Assembly: GCA_030622375.1 (NCBI GenBank)
Contig: JAUXGC010000011.1
Location: 1 to 21,888, forward strand
Origin: Sulfurovum sp.
Lineage (GTDB): Bacteria > Campylobacterota > Campylobacteria > Campylobacterales > Sulfurovaceae
DNA length: 21,888 bases
Direction: 5' to 3'
The position numbers and the translations under genes were made by a program. The notes beneath the pieces are model-generated. The model was not told where the DNA came from. It did no database searches and saw nothing but the letters and a program-made list of their open reading frames with translations. Of this stretch, positions 7,243 through 14,767 are shown one piece after another (position 1 is the stretch's first letter; each line of letters opens with the position of its first letter).

Positions 7243-7537
7243 CCTCGTCCTCAGCATCATACTTGTCTTGTTGCTCTTTTTTATATGTATATCTAGGGTC
7301 TTTTGCAAGCTCATCAAAAACTTTTTTCTGTTTAGCATAAGCTTTATATACATTAAGAACTGCTGCTGCTATACCTATGAATACACCTATCCATAGTGTC
7401 CACCAAACTCCTGTAATATTACGCAGTCCAAAGCCTATACCTACACCTATAAGTATAGCAACTACTATGGATATACCAAGGCTTAAACTATCTGCACCTT
7501 GTGCTATTTTTTTAAATTTTGGCTCTTCTGTTGACAT
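7229..7537 (-). CDS. AtpZ/AtpI family protein (putative F0F1-ATPase accessory subunit)
   Basis: A 102-residue protein with two close transmembrane hairpin helices (about 19-38 and 45-64), rich in glycine (GVGIGFGL), a WWTLW pair boundary and a charged C-terminal tail ending EDEDDKY. This matches the AtpI/AtpZ (PF09527) pattern. Relatives of AtpI help assemble the c-ring of F0F1-ATPase or conduct Mg/Ca ions. Here the gene is not in an atp operon but directly behind hemL: its AAAGGA ribosome binding site lies in the last codons of hemL, and its start is 3 nt past that stop. Co-transcription with hemL is therefore very likely. Confidence 0.82.
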   Translation of the reverse strand: MSTEEPKFKKIAQGADSLSLGISIVVAILIGVGIGFGLRNITGVWWTLWIGVFIGIAAAVLNVYKAYAKQKKVFDELAKDPRYTYKKEQQDKYDAEDEDDKY

Positions 7538-7540
7538 ACT

Positions 7541-8833
7541 TTATCCTTTAATCTCCGCCATCACTTCATAAGCAACTTTAATCGTCTCTTCTATCATATC
7601 ATCTGTTGTAGCAGTAGAGATAAACCCTGTTTCATAAGATGAACAAGCAAGATAAATGCCTCTATCGAGCATCCCTTTATGAAACTTGGCAAACATCTCT
7701 GTATCATTTTGTAGAGCATCATCAAAATTCTTTACGACTTTATCAGAGAAGAAAAATCCAAACATAGAACCTCTTACATCAGTCACTAGTGGAATACCTG
7801 CTGTCTGAGCCGCTTTCATAAATCCATCCATAAGCTTTTTGGCTTTATTACCCAACTCTACATAAATAGAAGGATTAGCTTTAAGCTTTTTAAGGCTGGT
7901 GAGTCCCGCCGCCATAGCAACAGGATTACCACTGAGCGTTCCTGCCTGATATACCGGACCTTCTGGCGAGAGATGAGCCATAATATCTGCTTTAGCACCA
8001 AATGCACCCACAGGCATACCCGCACCGATTACCTTACCAAGGGTTACCATATCTGGTTGTACTGTACTAATCCCTTGTGCGCCCTTGAGAGAAGCTCTAA
8101 ATCCACTCATCACTTCATCAAATATGAGCAACGCACCATGCTCTGTACAGATAGTTCTAAGTTGTTTTAAAAACTCTTCATCTGCTGGCACAAGCCCCAT
8201 ATTGCCTGCAATTGGCTCTATAATCACACACGATATGCCATCTGGGCTATCGGCAAAACACTTCTGCACACTCTCTATATCGTTATAGGTAGCAAGTAGC
8301 GTATGTTTGGTAAGGTCAGCAGGCACACCTGGACTACTTGGTGTACCAAATGTAGCTAATCCTGAACCAGCTTGAACAAGAAGTGAATCAGAGTGTCCGT
8401 GGTAACATCCTGTAAATTTCAGAATATTATCTCTATTGGTTGCACCCCTAGCTAAACGAATGGCAGACATAACTGCCTCTGTACCAGAACTTACAAAACG
8501 AACTTTATCGATACTATCAAAAAGTATAACAATCTCTGTAGCCAATTCTGTCTCTACTGTAGTAGGTGCACCAAAGCTTAGCCCTCTTTTCACTGCTTCT
8601 ACCACTGATTTTTCAATATCTGCATCACGGTGACCAAAAATAAGTGGACCCCAACTCTGTACATAGTCTATGTATCTGTTTCCATCTATATCAAAAAGGT
8701 ATCCTCCCTCTCCTTTCTCTATAAATGGTGGTGTGCCCTCTACTCCAGAAAATGCACGTACTGGTGAGTCAACCCCTCCGGGTATCACTCTGTATGCCTC
8801 TTCAAACGCTGCTATACTTTTATCATATGTCAT
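7541..8833 (-). CDS. hemL: Glutamate-1-semialdehyde 2,1-aminomutase
   Basis: HemL converts glutamate-1-semialdehyde to 5-aminolevulinate in the C5 route to haem, using pyridoxal phosphate in the cytoplasm. The 430-residue length is standard. The N-terminal [12 protein letters not shown], the [15 protein letters not shown] phosphate-binding region, the CYHGH segment, the D239-E240-V241 motif ([11 protein letters not shown]) and the PLP lysine K267 ([14 protein letters not shown]) are all intact. A GAGGA lies 7 nt upstream of the ATG and a minus-strand TATAAT at 8865-8870 gives a short leader. It heads a five-gene run with atpZ, a membrane protein, the amidase and the symporter, so all may share this promoter. 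Confidence 0.97.
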   Translation of the reverse strand: MTYDKSIAAFEEAYRVIPGGVDSPVRAFSGVEGTPPFIEKGEGGYLFDIDGNRYIDYVQSWGPLIFGHRDADIEKSVVEAVKRGLSFGAPTTVETELATEIVILFDSIDKVRFVSSGTEAVMSAIRLARGATNRDNILKFTGCYHGHSDSLLVQAGSGLATFGTPSSPGVPADLTKHTLLATYNDIESVQKCFADSPDGISCVIIEPIAGNMGLVPADEEFLKQLRTICTEHGALLIFDEVMSGFRASLKGAQGISTVQPDMVTLGKVIGAGMPVGAFGAKADIMAHLSPEGPVYQAGTLSGNPVAMAAGLTSLKKLKANPSIYVELGNKAKKLMDGFMKAAQTAGIPLVTDVRGSMFGFFFSDKVVKNFDDALQNDTEMFAKFHKGMLDRGIYLACSSYETGFISTATTDDMIEETIKVAYEVMAEIKG

Positions 8834-8851
8834 GTATTAATCCTCGTAATG

Positions 8852-8870
8852 TATAATTGCGGAGATTATA
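8852..8870. promoter_or_regulatory. Face-to-face -10 boxes of hemL (minus) and tonB (plus)
   Basis: TATAAT is exact on the plus strand at 8852-8857 and exact on the minus strand at 8865-8870 (ATTATA on the plus strand). The boxes point toward each other with 7 nt between them, so the two predicted start sites (about 8864 plus, about 8858 minus) cross. Neither has a good -35 box. Polymerase could hardly occupy both at once, so hemL and tonB transcription may be mutually exclusive. Confidence 0.55.
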
Positions 8871-9738
8871 CTACAAGGCTACTAAGGAGAGGATTATCAG
8901 AACTGTTAAAGGAGTATTGCTCTCTCTATTATTGCATCTTTTGATTATGCTGCTCTTTGTGGTCATGCTTAAAGATGTCACATATCCACCTCCTAGTGCT
9001 AAAGAGCAGACAATCAGCCTTAATCTTTCTAAGTTTATAACACCTTCTTCACCAAAGCCTATGCCAACGATATTTCCCATATCTAAACTTGTCAAAAAAG
9101 TCACACTACCCACACCGATAGCCAAAATAAAGATTTTAGATGAAAAGAGTCATTTTATTGTGAAGAAACAAAAAAATGAAGAGAACAATATTACAAAAAC
9201 AATATCCATAACAGAGAAGAAAATCTCTAAAAAGAGATTTAAAAAAGTTGTAAAGAAAAGACAAGAAAAAAGAGTACTGAAACGAACAAAAGTTAGAAAA
9301 AAATCAAAAGACCCTCTTGCTAACATACTTATGAACTCTGGCACATCTATATACCGAACAAGACAAGCATCCTCTTCTAACGGTTATGAAAAAAAGGTAA
9401 TAAGGCAACTCTACGGAAAAGAATTTGATACCTTTACTCAAACTCAAAAGAGATTTATAGAACACAATTTGGGTCGTATTCATCGTATTACCCAGCGTAC
9501 CCTTACCAGACATGGTTATCCTGACATTGCTGTACGCACAAGACAGGAAGGTATAAATGTGGTCTCTTTCTACCTACATCCAAATGGAAATATTACAAAT
9601 TTGAGACTCAAAAGACGCATGGGATACACGGCATTAGACAAAAACAGCTTAGAAGTTATTCGTATCGCATATAAAGATTACCCTCGTCCCAAAACAAGAA
9701 CAAAAATTATATTTTATGTAAAATATAGTATCTATTGA
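8857..9738 (+). CDS. tonB: TonB-family energy transducer
   Basis: Up to 293 residues. A single N-terminal helix (about 20-38) contains S23 and H27, spaced like the conserved Ser16/His20 pair of E. coli TonB that meets ExbB/ExbD. A short proline-containing and then very lysine-rich periplasmic linker follows (about 44-160). The C-terminal domain (about 215-293) has the TonB pattern: GINVVSFYLHPNGNITNLRL, then LDKNSLEVIR and DYPRP. TonB passes proton-motive energy to outer-membrane receptors. No exbB/exbD is nearby. The start is uncertain: TTG at 8857 lies on the predicted -10 box and lacks a ribosome binding site, whereas AAGGAGAGG at 8884-8892 precedes only in-frame ATT/ATC codons (8893, 8896) and a TTG at 8917. 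The 3' end overlaps the next gene, which converges on it, by 7 nt. Confidence 0.82.
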   Translation: MRRLYYKATKERIIRTVKGVLLSLLLHLLIMLLFVVMLKDVTYPPPSAKEQTISLNLSKFITPSSPKPMPTIFPISKLVKKVTLPTPIAKIKILDEKSHFIVKKQKNEENNITKTISITEKKISKKRFKKVVKKRQEKRVLKRTKVRKKSKDPLANILMNSGTSIYRTRQASSSNGYEKKVIRQLYGKEFDTFTQTQKRFIEHNLGRIHRITQRTLTRHGYPDIAVRTRQEGINVVSFYLHPNGNITNLRLKRRMGYTALDKNSLEVIRIAYKDYPRPKTRTKIIFYVKYSIY

Positions 9739-10439
9739 TATATACGCTCAATCTGCTTTAATAACCCCTCTATATCTTCTCTTGTGCCCTGTACTAGTAG
9801 AGGGTTACTGCTAATATCTAACCATCCAATAATCTCTTTTATCTCTCTCTCACTCATCACTGTGCACCCAGCAGTAGGTACTTTTTTGATATGTATAAAA
9901 ATACATGAACCCGCACCCTTTATGGCTCCTGCCTCATCGATATGATTATGGTTTACTACTATGCCGTACTTATAGTAATCTTTCGGGAATTTCATATGCT
10001 CTTTACTCTTGTAATCAATTTTTACTTTAGTGCTATCTACTATTTTATTGTAGAGTTTTGAATCTATATCATCCACACAGTGGTCTGTACTTTTATATAC
10101 TTCATAAGGGTACTCTCCGATAAAAGGTTGATACCCAAAAGCTTGTTTGAGGCTAAAAATACCTGCTGGAGATTTACCATCACCCTCTTTTTTAATGATT
10201 TTTGCATTTTTAGGTGTATAGTGGAAACCTATGCCCCACCCCAGTCCATTTCTTCCTAGTTTAATACTAATAGACTTTCCTACTTTTTGCCACTTCTTAT
10301 TTGTTCGTTCGTAGCGTTGCAGCATACCGTTTGGTGCTGACCAATTTTTTGTTGTCACTACTAAAAGTTGTTTTGTGTCTGGTATTTGTGCGTGTAGTGC
10401 CATTATGGCAAGAGAGAGTCCAAGTAAAATCTTTTTCAT
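9732..10439 (-). CDS. Exported YkuD-domain L,D-transpeptidase
   Basis: A 235-residue protein with a signal peptide (KKILLGLSLAIMALHAQ, cleavage probably after HA). The catalytic core is YkuD-like: GDGKSPAGIFSL in the middle, GSCIFIHI with H183, and PTAGCTVM with nucleophile C192. The pattern HIKKVPTAGCT, where Thr follows the Cys, is nearer to the YafK-like/short YkuD group than to the SHGCIR group seen in the other YkuD gene of this window. No peptidoglycan-binding domain is visible. Such proteins make or trim L,D-crosslinks or hydrolyse lipoprotein links. An AGGA lies 9 nt upstream of the ATG. It converges on tonB with a 7-nt overlap and diverges from the NhaC gene. Confidence 0.85.
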   Translation of the reverse strand: MKKILLGLSLAIMALHAQIPDTKQLLVVTTKNWSAPNGMLQRYERTNKKWQKVGKSISIKLGRNGLGWGIGFHYTPKNAKIIKKEGDGKSPAGIFSLKQAFGYQPFIGEYPYEVYKSTDHCVDDIDSKLYNKIVDSTKVKIDYKSKEHMKFPKDYYKYGIVVNHNHIDEAGAIKGAGSCIFIHIKKVPTAGCTVMSEREIKEIIGWLDISSNPLLVQGTREDIEGLLKQIERIYQ

Positions 10440-10444
10440 TATGT

Positions 10445-10450
10445 TATAAT
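10445..10450 (+). promoter_or_regulatory. -10 box for the NhaC antiporter gene
   Basis: TATAAT at 10445-10450 on the plus strand would start an mRNA near 10457, leaving a leader of about 90 nt before the ATG at 10547. The leader can fold as an imperfect long-range stem: AGAGG/TC/GGT near 10463-10472 against ACC/GA/CCTCT near 10510-10521, with a small TTGC-GCAA hairpin inside. It does not match any riboswitch that I can recognise. Confidence 0.4.
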
Positions 10451-10546
10451 CCTTTCTGCCGAGAGGTCAGGTTATTCATGATTCATTGCTTTGCAACAAA
10501 TCACAAATCACCAGACCCCTCTATTTCCCTATATGCAGGTATATAA

Positions 10547-11926
10547 ATGGAATATGGAATATTATCAATAGCAATACCATTGCTGACAATCATTTTAGCT
10601 ATTATAACCAAAGATGTCATCGTTTCGCTCATGGGTGGAATTTTTGCAGGACTACTGGTGCTAAACGGCTACAACCCGATAGAAGCATTTATAGCCCTAT
10701 TTGATGGCATTGTCACCATATTTTCTGAAGGATGGATAGCAAAAACCATTTTTTTTATACTCTTGGTTGGCTCCATCATTAGACTACTTACGCTCTCTGG
10801 AGCAGTCAATAGTTTTATAGCATACCTAAATCAAAAAAGTAAAAAAATAGACTCCCCAAAAGGAGTAATGCTACTTGCCTACATTGTGGGAGTAGTGATA
10901 TTTATAGAGTCATCCATCACAGCATTAGTTGCAGGGACTATAGCCAAACCTCTTTGTGACAAAAATGGTGTAAGCAGAGAGAAGTTAGCATATATTTGCG
11001 ACTCTACTTCGGCACCTATCTGTTCACTCATTCCACTCAACGCTTGGGGTGCTCTGCTCTTAGGGCTTATTGTTACCGCCATAGACTCTCACGTCATCTC
11101 TGGAGATGGAGTCTCTCTGCTTGTATCTTCTATCCCCTATAATTTCTACTCTATTATTACTTTAGCAGTAGTTTTAAGTGTTATATTTTTTAATATTGAT
11201 ATAGGTCCTATGAAAAATGCTACTCCCGTACCTTATGTGGCACAAGATAGTGACGCTGATATCAAAGCTACTCCATACAAAATGCTTCTACCTATGTTAG
11301 TTATGGTAATAATGGTTCCTGTAGGTTTATATTTGACAGGAAAAGGAGATATGTTTAAAGGGTCTGGTTCCACTTCTGTCTATTATGCTGTTATAGTCAC
11401 CCTACTCTTTATGTACCTCTATTTTATACCTAGCAAAGCACTATCTCACAAGAGCTACTTTAAAGGGCTATATGAAGGCATAAGTGACATGATACCTGTT
11501 GCCATCATTATGATTTTTGCACTCTTCATAGGCAAAGTCATTGGCGACCTTGGTACAGCTGAGTATTTAGCACATATACTCTCTGGCAACATCTCCCCTG
11601 TACTCATCCCTCTTCTTATCTTTTTAGTATCAGGTATCACTGCATTTTCTACGGGGACTAGCTGGGGGACATTCTCCATTATGATGCCCATAGGCTTGGC
11701 ACTTGGTGCCACCATGGGAGTAGATATTTCACTCATCATCGGGGCAGTTATCAGTGGTGGCATCTTCGGAGACCACGCCTCCCCCATCAGTGATACCACC
11801 ATCATTTCATCCATGGCGGCAGAGTGTGACCACATCTCACACGTACGCACACAACTACCTTACGCTCTTATAGGCGGTGGATTGGCAAGTGTGGCGTTTT
11901 TGATTGCTGGGTGGGTAAGTTCATGA
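10547..11926 (+). CDS. NhaC-family Na+/H+ antiporter
   Basis: A 459-residue inner-membrane protein with about 11-12 helices. The C-terminal signature FGDHASPISDTTIISSMAAECDHI, followed by HVRTQLPYAL, is diagnostic for the NhaC/Na+:H+ antiporter (PF03553) family. The N-terminal repeat has the related SSITALVAGTIAKPL and CDSTSAPICSLIPLNAWGA. The family exchanges Na+ for H+; some members swap malate/lactate or arginine/ornithine, so the substrate is likely but not certain. With the SSS symporter upstream it suggests a sodium-based economy, as expected in marine bacteria. Start ATG at 10547 has AGGT about 8 nt upstream. It seems monocistronic and has no obvious terminator; a more AT-rich islet follows. 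Confidence 0.9.
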   Translation: MEYGILSIAIPLLTIILAIITKDVIVSLMGGIFAGLLVLNGYNPIEAFIALFDGIVTIFSEGWIAKTIFFILLVGSIIRLLTLSGAVNSFIAYLNQKSKKIDSPKGVMLLAYIVGVVIFIESSITALVAGTIAKPLCDKNGVSREKLAYICDSTSAPICSLIPLNAWGALLLGLIVTAIDSHVISGDGVSLLVSSIPYNFYSIITLAVVLSVIFFNIDIGPMKNATPVPYVAQDSDADIKATPYKMLLPMLVMVIMVPVGLYLTGKGDMFKGSGSTSVYYAVIVTLLFMYLYFIPSKALSHKSYFKGLYEGISDMIPVAIIMIFALFIGKVIGDLGTAEYLAHILSGNISPVLIPLLIFLVSGITAFSTGTSWGTFSIMMPIGLALGATMGVDISLIIGAVISGGIFGDHASPISDTTIISSMAAECDHISHVRTQLPYALIGGGLASVAFLIAGWVSS

Positions 11927-12004
11927 GGCTTTTTAGTTTTGATAATTTCAGTGTTTAAATCGCATCTTAATTATGAATAATATCTAATGCTAACGGGAAA
12001 TGAT

Positions 12005-12538
12005 ATGGAACAACCTGAAATAAATACTAAAAGACTATTACTACGTAGTTTTCTCAATAAAGATGCTAAACATGTTCAAGAGTTAGCTGGAAATTTTAAA
12101 ATCGCAAAAACGACATTAAATATTCCTCACCCATACAAAGATGGAATGGCTAAAGAGTGGATAAAGACTCACCAAAAAAAATTTGAAGAGAACTCACAGA
12201 TAACATTCGCAATAACAAGCAAAAAAACAAATCATTTAATTGGCTCAATAAGTCTGATGGCAATTAAAGAAAAACAAGCTGAAATTGGCTACTGGATTGG
12301 AGAGCCTTTTTGGGGTCAAGGTTATTGTACAGAGGCTACAAAAGCTTTAATCAACTATGCATTTACTAAACAGGGTCTAATAAAGCTTGTAGCTGACCAT
12401 TTAAGTTCAAACTCTGCATCTGGTAAGGTAATGAAAAAATCAGGTATACACCGTGTTGCTTCAAAACAAATAAAAGACCGTTTTGGTAATTTAGTCGATT
12501 CGGAAATTTATGAAATACAAAACACAACACAATATTGA
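12005..12538 (+). CDS. GNAT N-acetyltransferase (RimJ/RimL-like)
   Basis: A 177-residue GCN5-related acetyltransferase of the RimJ/RimL type. It opens with the typical INTKRLLLRSF strand, has a GSISL strand at about 80-84 and YWIGEPFWGQGYCTEATKAL (about 96-115), which forms the acetyl-CoA loop and the following helix. The C-terminal half has the family pattern of helix plus IHRVASKQIKDRFGNLVDSEIYEI. Relatives acetylate protein N-termini, or small amines and antibiotics; the target here is unknown. ATG at 12005 is preferred (GGGA about 8 nt upstream); an in-frame ATG at 11987 would add six residues. It lies in a more AT- and Lys-rich stretch with brnTA, and its stop overlaps the -35 box of brnT. 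Confidence 0.85.
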   Translation: MEQPEINTKRLLLRSFLNKDAKHVQELAGNFKIAKTTLNIPHPYKDGMAKEWIKTHQKKFEENSQITFAITSKKTNHLIGSISLMAIKEKQAEIGYWIGEPFWGQGYCTEATKALINYAFTKQGLIKLVADHLSSNSASGKVMKKSGIHRVASKQIKDRFGNLVDSEIYEIQNTTQY

Positions 12539-12563
12539 CAATGTAAATACAAAATGCTACAAT
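12535..12563 (+). promoter_or_regulatory. Near-consensus sigma70 promoter of brnTA
   Basis: TTGACA at 12535-12540 and TACAAT at 12558-12563 are separated by exactly 17 nt, and TGC just before the -10 adds an extended -10. The GNAT stop codon lies inside the TTGACA. It is by far the best promoter in the window. The start site should fall near 12570, giving a leader of about 22 nt. Confidence 0.75.
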
Positions 12564-12564
12564 A

Positions 12565-12576
12565 GTTAAGAATAAC
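12565..12576. promoter_or_regulatory. Candidate BrnA operator
   Basis: GTTA-AGAA-TAAC is a short inverted repeat placed at the predicted start site of brnTA. BrnT/BrnA systems are known to be autorepressed by the antitoxin through its ribbon-helix-helix fold. The match is only 4+4 bp, so this is suggestive. ATTG-A-CAAT overlapping the -35 box (12534-12542) is a second possible site. Confidence 0.3.
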
Positions 12577-12591
12577 AAAAAAAGGTTTATT

Positions 12592-12876
12592 TTGAAATTT
12601 GAATGGAGTGATGAAAAAAATGATTTAAACATTAAAAAACATCAAGTGAGCTTTAATGAAGCAAAAGAAGTTTTTTTAGATCCTATGCATATTTCAAAGT
12701 TAGATTATCGTTTTGATTATTTTGAAGAGAGATGGATAACATTAGGAACAGCATCTAAGGATAAAATACTAGTTGTTGCCAATATGTTTTTCGATGAAAA
12801 TGGAAATGAAATAATTAGAATAATAAGTGCAAGAAAAGCAAACCAAAAAGAGAGGATTTTTTATGAGCAACACTAA
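12592..12876 (+). CDS. brnT: BrnT-family ribonuclease toxin
   Basis: A 94-residue type II toxin. The N-terminus MKFEWSDEKNDLNIKKHQVSF followed by EVFLDP, the central EERWITLG and the C-terminal IRIISARKANQKER are the hallmark blocks of BrnT (DUF497). BrnT is a RelE-like ribonuclease that blocks translation when free of BrnA. The conserved His17, the basic K/R residues of the ISARKA block and the final Tyr are present, so it appears intact. Start is TTG at 12592 with AAAAGG upstream; the canonical family start coincides with it. The antitoxin gene begins inside its last codons (14-nt overlap). Toxin-first order is typical for this family. Confidence 0.92.
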   Translation: MKFEWSDEKNDLNIKKHQVSFNEAKEVFLDPMHISKLDYRFDYFEERWITLGTASKDKILVVANMFFDENGNEIIRIISARKANQKERIFYEQH

Positions 12877-13090
12877 AGAAAGAGAAAAATTTGATGATTA
12901 TGAAGTGAAAGACGAGTATGATTTTACGGATGGTGTCCGTGGTAGATTTTATGAACCAAAAAAAATACCTGTTTCAATAAGACTAGATAACGATATAGTG
13001 TTATTTTTTAAAAAGCTAGCCAGTGAACAAAAGGTACCATATCAAACACTTATAAATGCCTTACTTAGAAAAGAACTACAGGAAGTGTAG
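12863..13090 (+). CDS. brnA: BrnA-family antitoxin (ribbon-helix-helix)
   Basis: A 75-residue antitoxin. The N-terminal half, DEYDFTDGVRGRFYEP (18-32), is the toxin-wrapping segment common to BrnA/CopG-type antitoxins. The C-terminal half, IPVSIRLDNDIVLFFKKLA then VPYQTLINALLRKEL, is a ribbon-helix-helix DNA-binding fold that would dimerise and repress the promoter upstream of brnT. The ATG at 12863 is chosen because GAGGA lies 6 nt upstream and the 14-nt overlap with brnT allows coupling; an earlier in-frame ATG at 12827 lies deep in brnT and lacks support. Both partners look complete, so the module is probably functional. Confidence 0.88.
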   Translation: MSNTKEREKFDDYEVKDEYDFTDGVRGRFYEPKKIPVSIRLDNDIVLFFKKLASEQKVPYQTLINALLRKELQEV

Positions 13091-13139
13091 CAAAACTTAA
13101 GAGACAATAAGTAACTGTTATGCCACACAAGGAATTTAA

Positions 13140-13919
13140 ATGGAAAATTATTTTGACAAAGAGTTTGAACTAAGATATTTTGAAATGGACAAATCAGGAA
13201 AAGCTTCATCCATTACCATGCTAACACTACTCCAAGAGACCGCTGCTGATCATTGTTACTCTATTGGGCATGACTTGTTTTCTCTTATGTCGCAAAACCT
13301 TGGATGGGTACTGCTCTCCGGAATTATGGAGATGGATCGCTATCCTGAGTACAAAGAGAAGATTATCATCAGAACATGGCTATCCAAATACCAATCTATT
13401 AGAGGCATTAGAGAAAACATTATCTATGATGAAAATTATAATATCATAGGTAGAGCCAAAGGGTTGTGGCTCTTTTTTGATATAGAAAAACGAAGACCTA
13501 CGAAGATTTTAAAAGATTTTAAAGAGAAATGGTCAGTACATGAAGAGAAATGCATAGAGCATGATATATCGGCTAAAATAGACCCAATCAACTCTGCTGA
13601 ATATATGAAAAAGTTTAAAGTCAATATGTATGATACCGATACCAACAAGCATGTAAACAATATCCGCTATCTACAATGGCTAATAGAATCTATTCCTGAG
13701 GAGATTACAGATAACTACTATTTGCACTCTATTGATGGGCGTTTTGTAGAAGAGGCTCAGTATGGTGATGTGATTGTATCGTTAACGGACAGAGGTGATA
13801 ACATGAACTCTTTTGTGCATGCTATTCATATCGAAGGCAAAGATAAGACTTGTGCTACGGCAAAAACAGTGTGGAAACAAATTGAAAAAAAGGTTACATC
13901 ATATGGCAGAGAAATTTAA
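13140..13919 (+). CDS. Acyl-ACP thioesterase (double hot-dog, PF01643-like)
   Basis: A 259-residue enzyme predicted to release free fatty acids from acyl carrier protein in the cytoplasm. The first hot-dog begins FELRYFEMDKSGKASSITMLTLLQE with ADHCYSIG soon after; the second begins near residue 155 and contains YDTDTNKHVNNIRYLQWLIESIP. In plant and bacterial Fat-type enzymes the same DxDxNxHVNNxxYxxW segment carries the catalytic Asn/His pair. The length suits bacterial members. AAGGA at 13130-13134 precedes the ATG by about 5 nt. The gene overlaps the pseudouridine synthase by 17 nt. Free fatty acids may feed phospholipid or lipid A remodelling, or relieve acyl-ACP build-up; this is inference. 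Confidence 0.88.
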   Translation: MENYFDKEFELRYFEMDKSGKASSITMLTLLQETAADHCYSIGHDLFSLMSQNLGWVLLSGIMEMDRYPEYKEKIIIRTWLSKYQSIRGIRENIIYDENYNIIGRAKGLWLFFDIEKRRPTKILKDFKEKWSVHEEKCIEHDISAKIDPINSAEYMKKFKVNMYDTDTNKHVNNIRYLQWLIESIPEEITDNYYLHSIDGRFVEEAQYGDVIVSLTDRGDNMNSFVHAIHIEGKDKTCATAKTVWKQIEKKVTSYGREI

Positions 13920-14763
13920 AGTAAAAGAGGATGGAAAACTCTTGGAGTTTTTGTTTAACACTCTTGTAGGCTGGTCTAGAAAAAAGATAAAAGAACGCCT
14001 CAAAGGCTCATCAATCTCTGTCAATGGTGAGACCACTACCAAACATGACTTTGCCCTCTCTTCTGGTGACATAGTAGAGATAGGAGTAGTCCAAAGATTA
14101 AGGGGAGCTAGAAGTCTTCCCATACAAAGCCTAGAAATCCTATATCAAGACTCAGATATCATAGCTATCAACAAACCAGCAGGGCTACTCTCTGTAGGAA
14201 CAACTAGAGAAAACAAAAACCATGTACTGGCGATTTTGAGAAATCAGCTATCTAGCAGAAAAGACTCTGTCAAGCTCTGGCCTGTACATCGTCTAGATAG
14301 AGATACCTCTGGAGTGATACTCTTTGCCACATCGAAACAAACTAGAGAGTCTGTGATGTCCCATTGGGATAAGTCTGAAAAAGTTTATCTAGCCATAGTA
14401 GAAGGTAAGCCAACAGAGCAAAAAGGTACAATAACCCAACCGCTAAGATTGGACGAAAAAGAGTACAAGGTACATACAGGCTCTCACCCTCACGCAAAAC
14501 CTGCAATCACCCACTATGAAGTAGTAGAAGACTCCTCGCAAAGCTCACTACTAGAAATAAATATAGAAACAGGCAGACAACATCAAATACGCGCCCACAT
14601 GGCATGGCTAGGACATAGCATCATAGGAGATGAGAGATATGGTAAAAAAGGAGATAGAATGGGGTTGCATTCTAAAAAACTAACCATTATCCACCCTAAT
14701 ACTCACAAGTCTTTGAGTTTTGAAGTAGATGCTCCTAGAGAGTTTTATGAGCTTTTAAAGTAG
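13903..14763 (+). CDS. RluA-family 23S rRNA/tRNA pseudouridine synthase
   Basis: A 286-residue enzyme that turns uridine into pseudouridine in RNA. Residues about 11-60 form an S4-like RNA-binding domain (SRKKIKERLKGSSISVNGE, then SGDIVEI). The catalytic domain starts near 77 and contains INKPAGLLSV, then PVHRLDRDTSGVILFA with catalytic D132, and ETGRQHQIRAHMAWLGHSIIGDERYG. RluA/RluC/RluD share this layout, but the target uridine cannot be told from sequence. ATG at 13903 is preferred because it overlaps the thioesterase by only 17 nt and begins the S4 domain; the frame is open further upstream inside the thioesterase gene. Confidence 0.9.
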   Translation: MAEKFKVKEDGKLLEFLFNTLVGWSRKKIKERLKGSSISVNGETTTKHDFALSSGDIVEIGVVQRLRGARSLPIQSLEILYQDSDIIAINKPAGLLSVGTTRENKNHVLAILRNQLSSRKDSVKLWPVHRLDRDTSGVILFATSKQTRESVMSHWDKSEKVYLAIVEGKPTEQKGTITQPLRLDEKEYKVHTGSHPHAKPAITHYEVVEDSSQSSLLEINIETGRQHQIRAHMAWLGHSIIGDERYGKKGDRMGLHSKKLTIIHPNTHKSLSFEVDAPREFYELLK

Positions 14764-14767
14764 TTGG

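Noticed and set aside
10451..10546. Known Na+ or Li+ riboswitch
   Set aside because: No match to a consensus that I can recall with confidence; the fold is imperfect and the evidence is only length and location.
11455..11850. 131-codon minus-strand ORF inside the NhaC gene
   Set aside because: It lies opposite the diagnostic antiporter signature and its product is Met/Pro/Ser-rich without domains; a shadow ORF.
12827..12862. Earlier ATG start for BrnA
   Set aside because: It is inside the conserved end of brnT and lacks a ribosome binding site; ATG 12863 has GAGGA 6 nt upstream.
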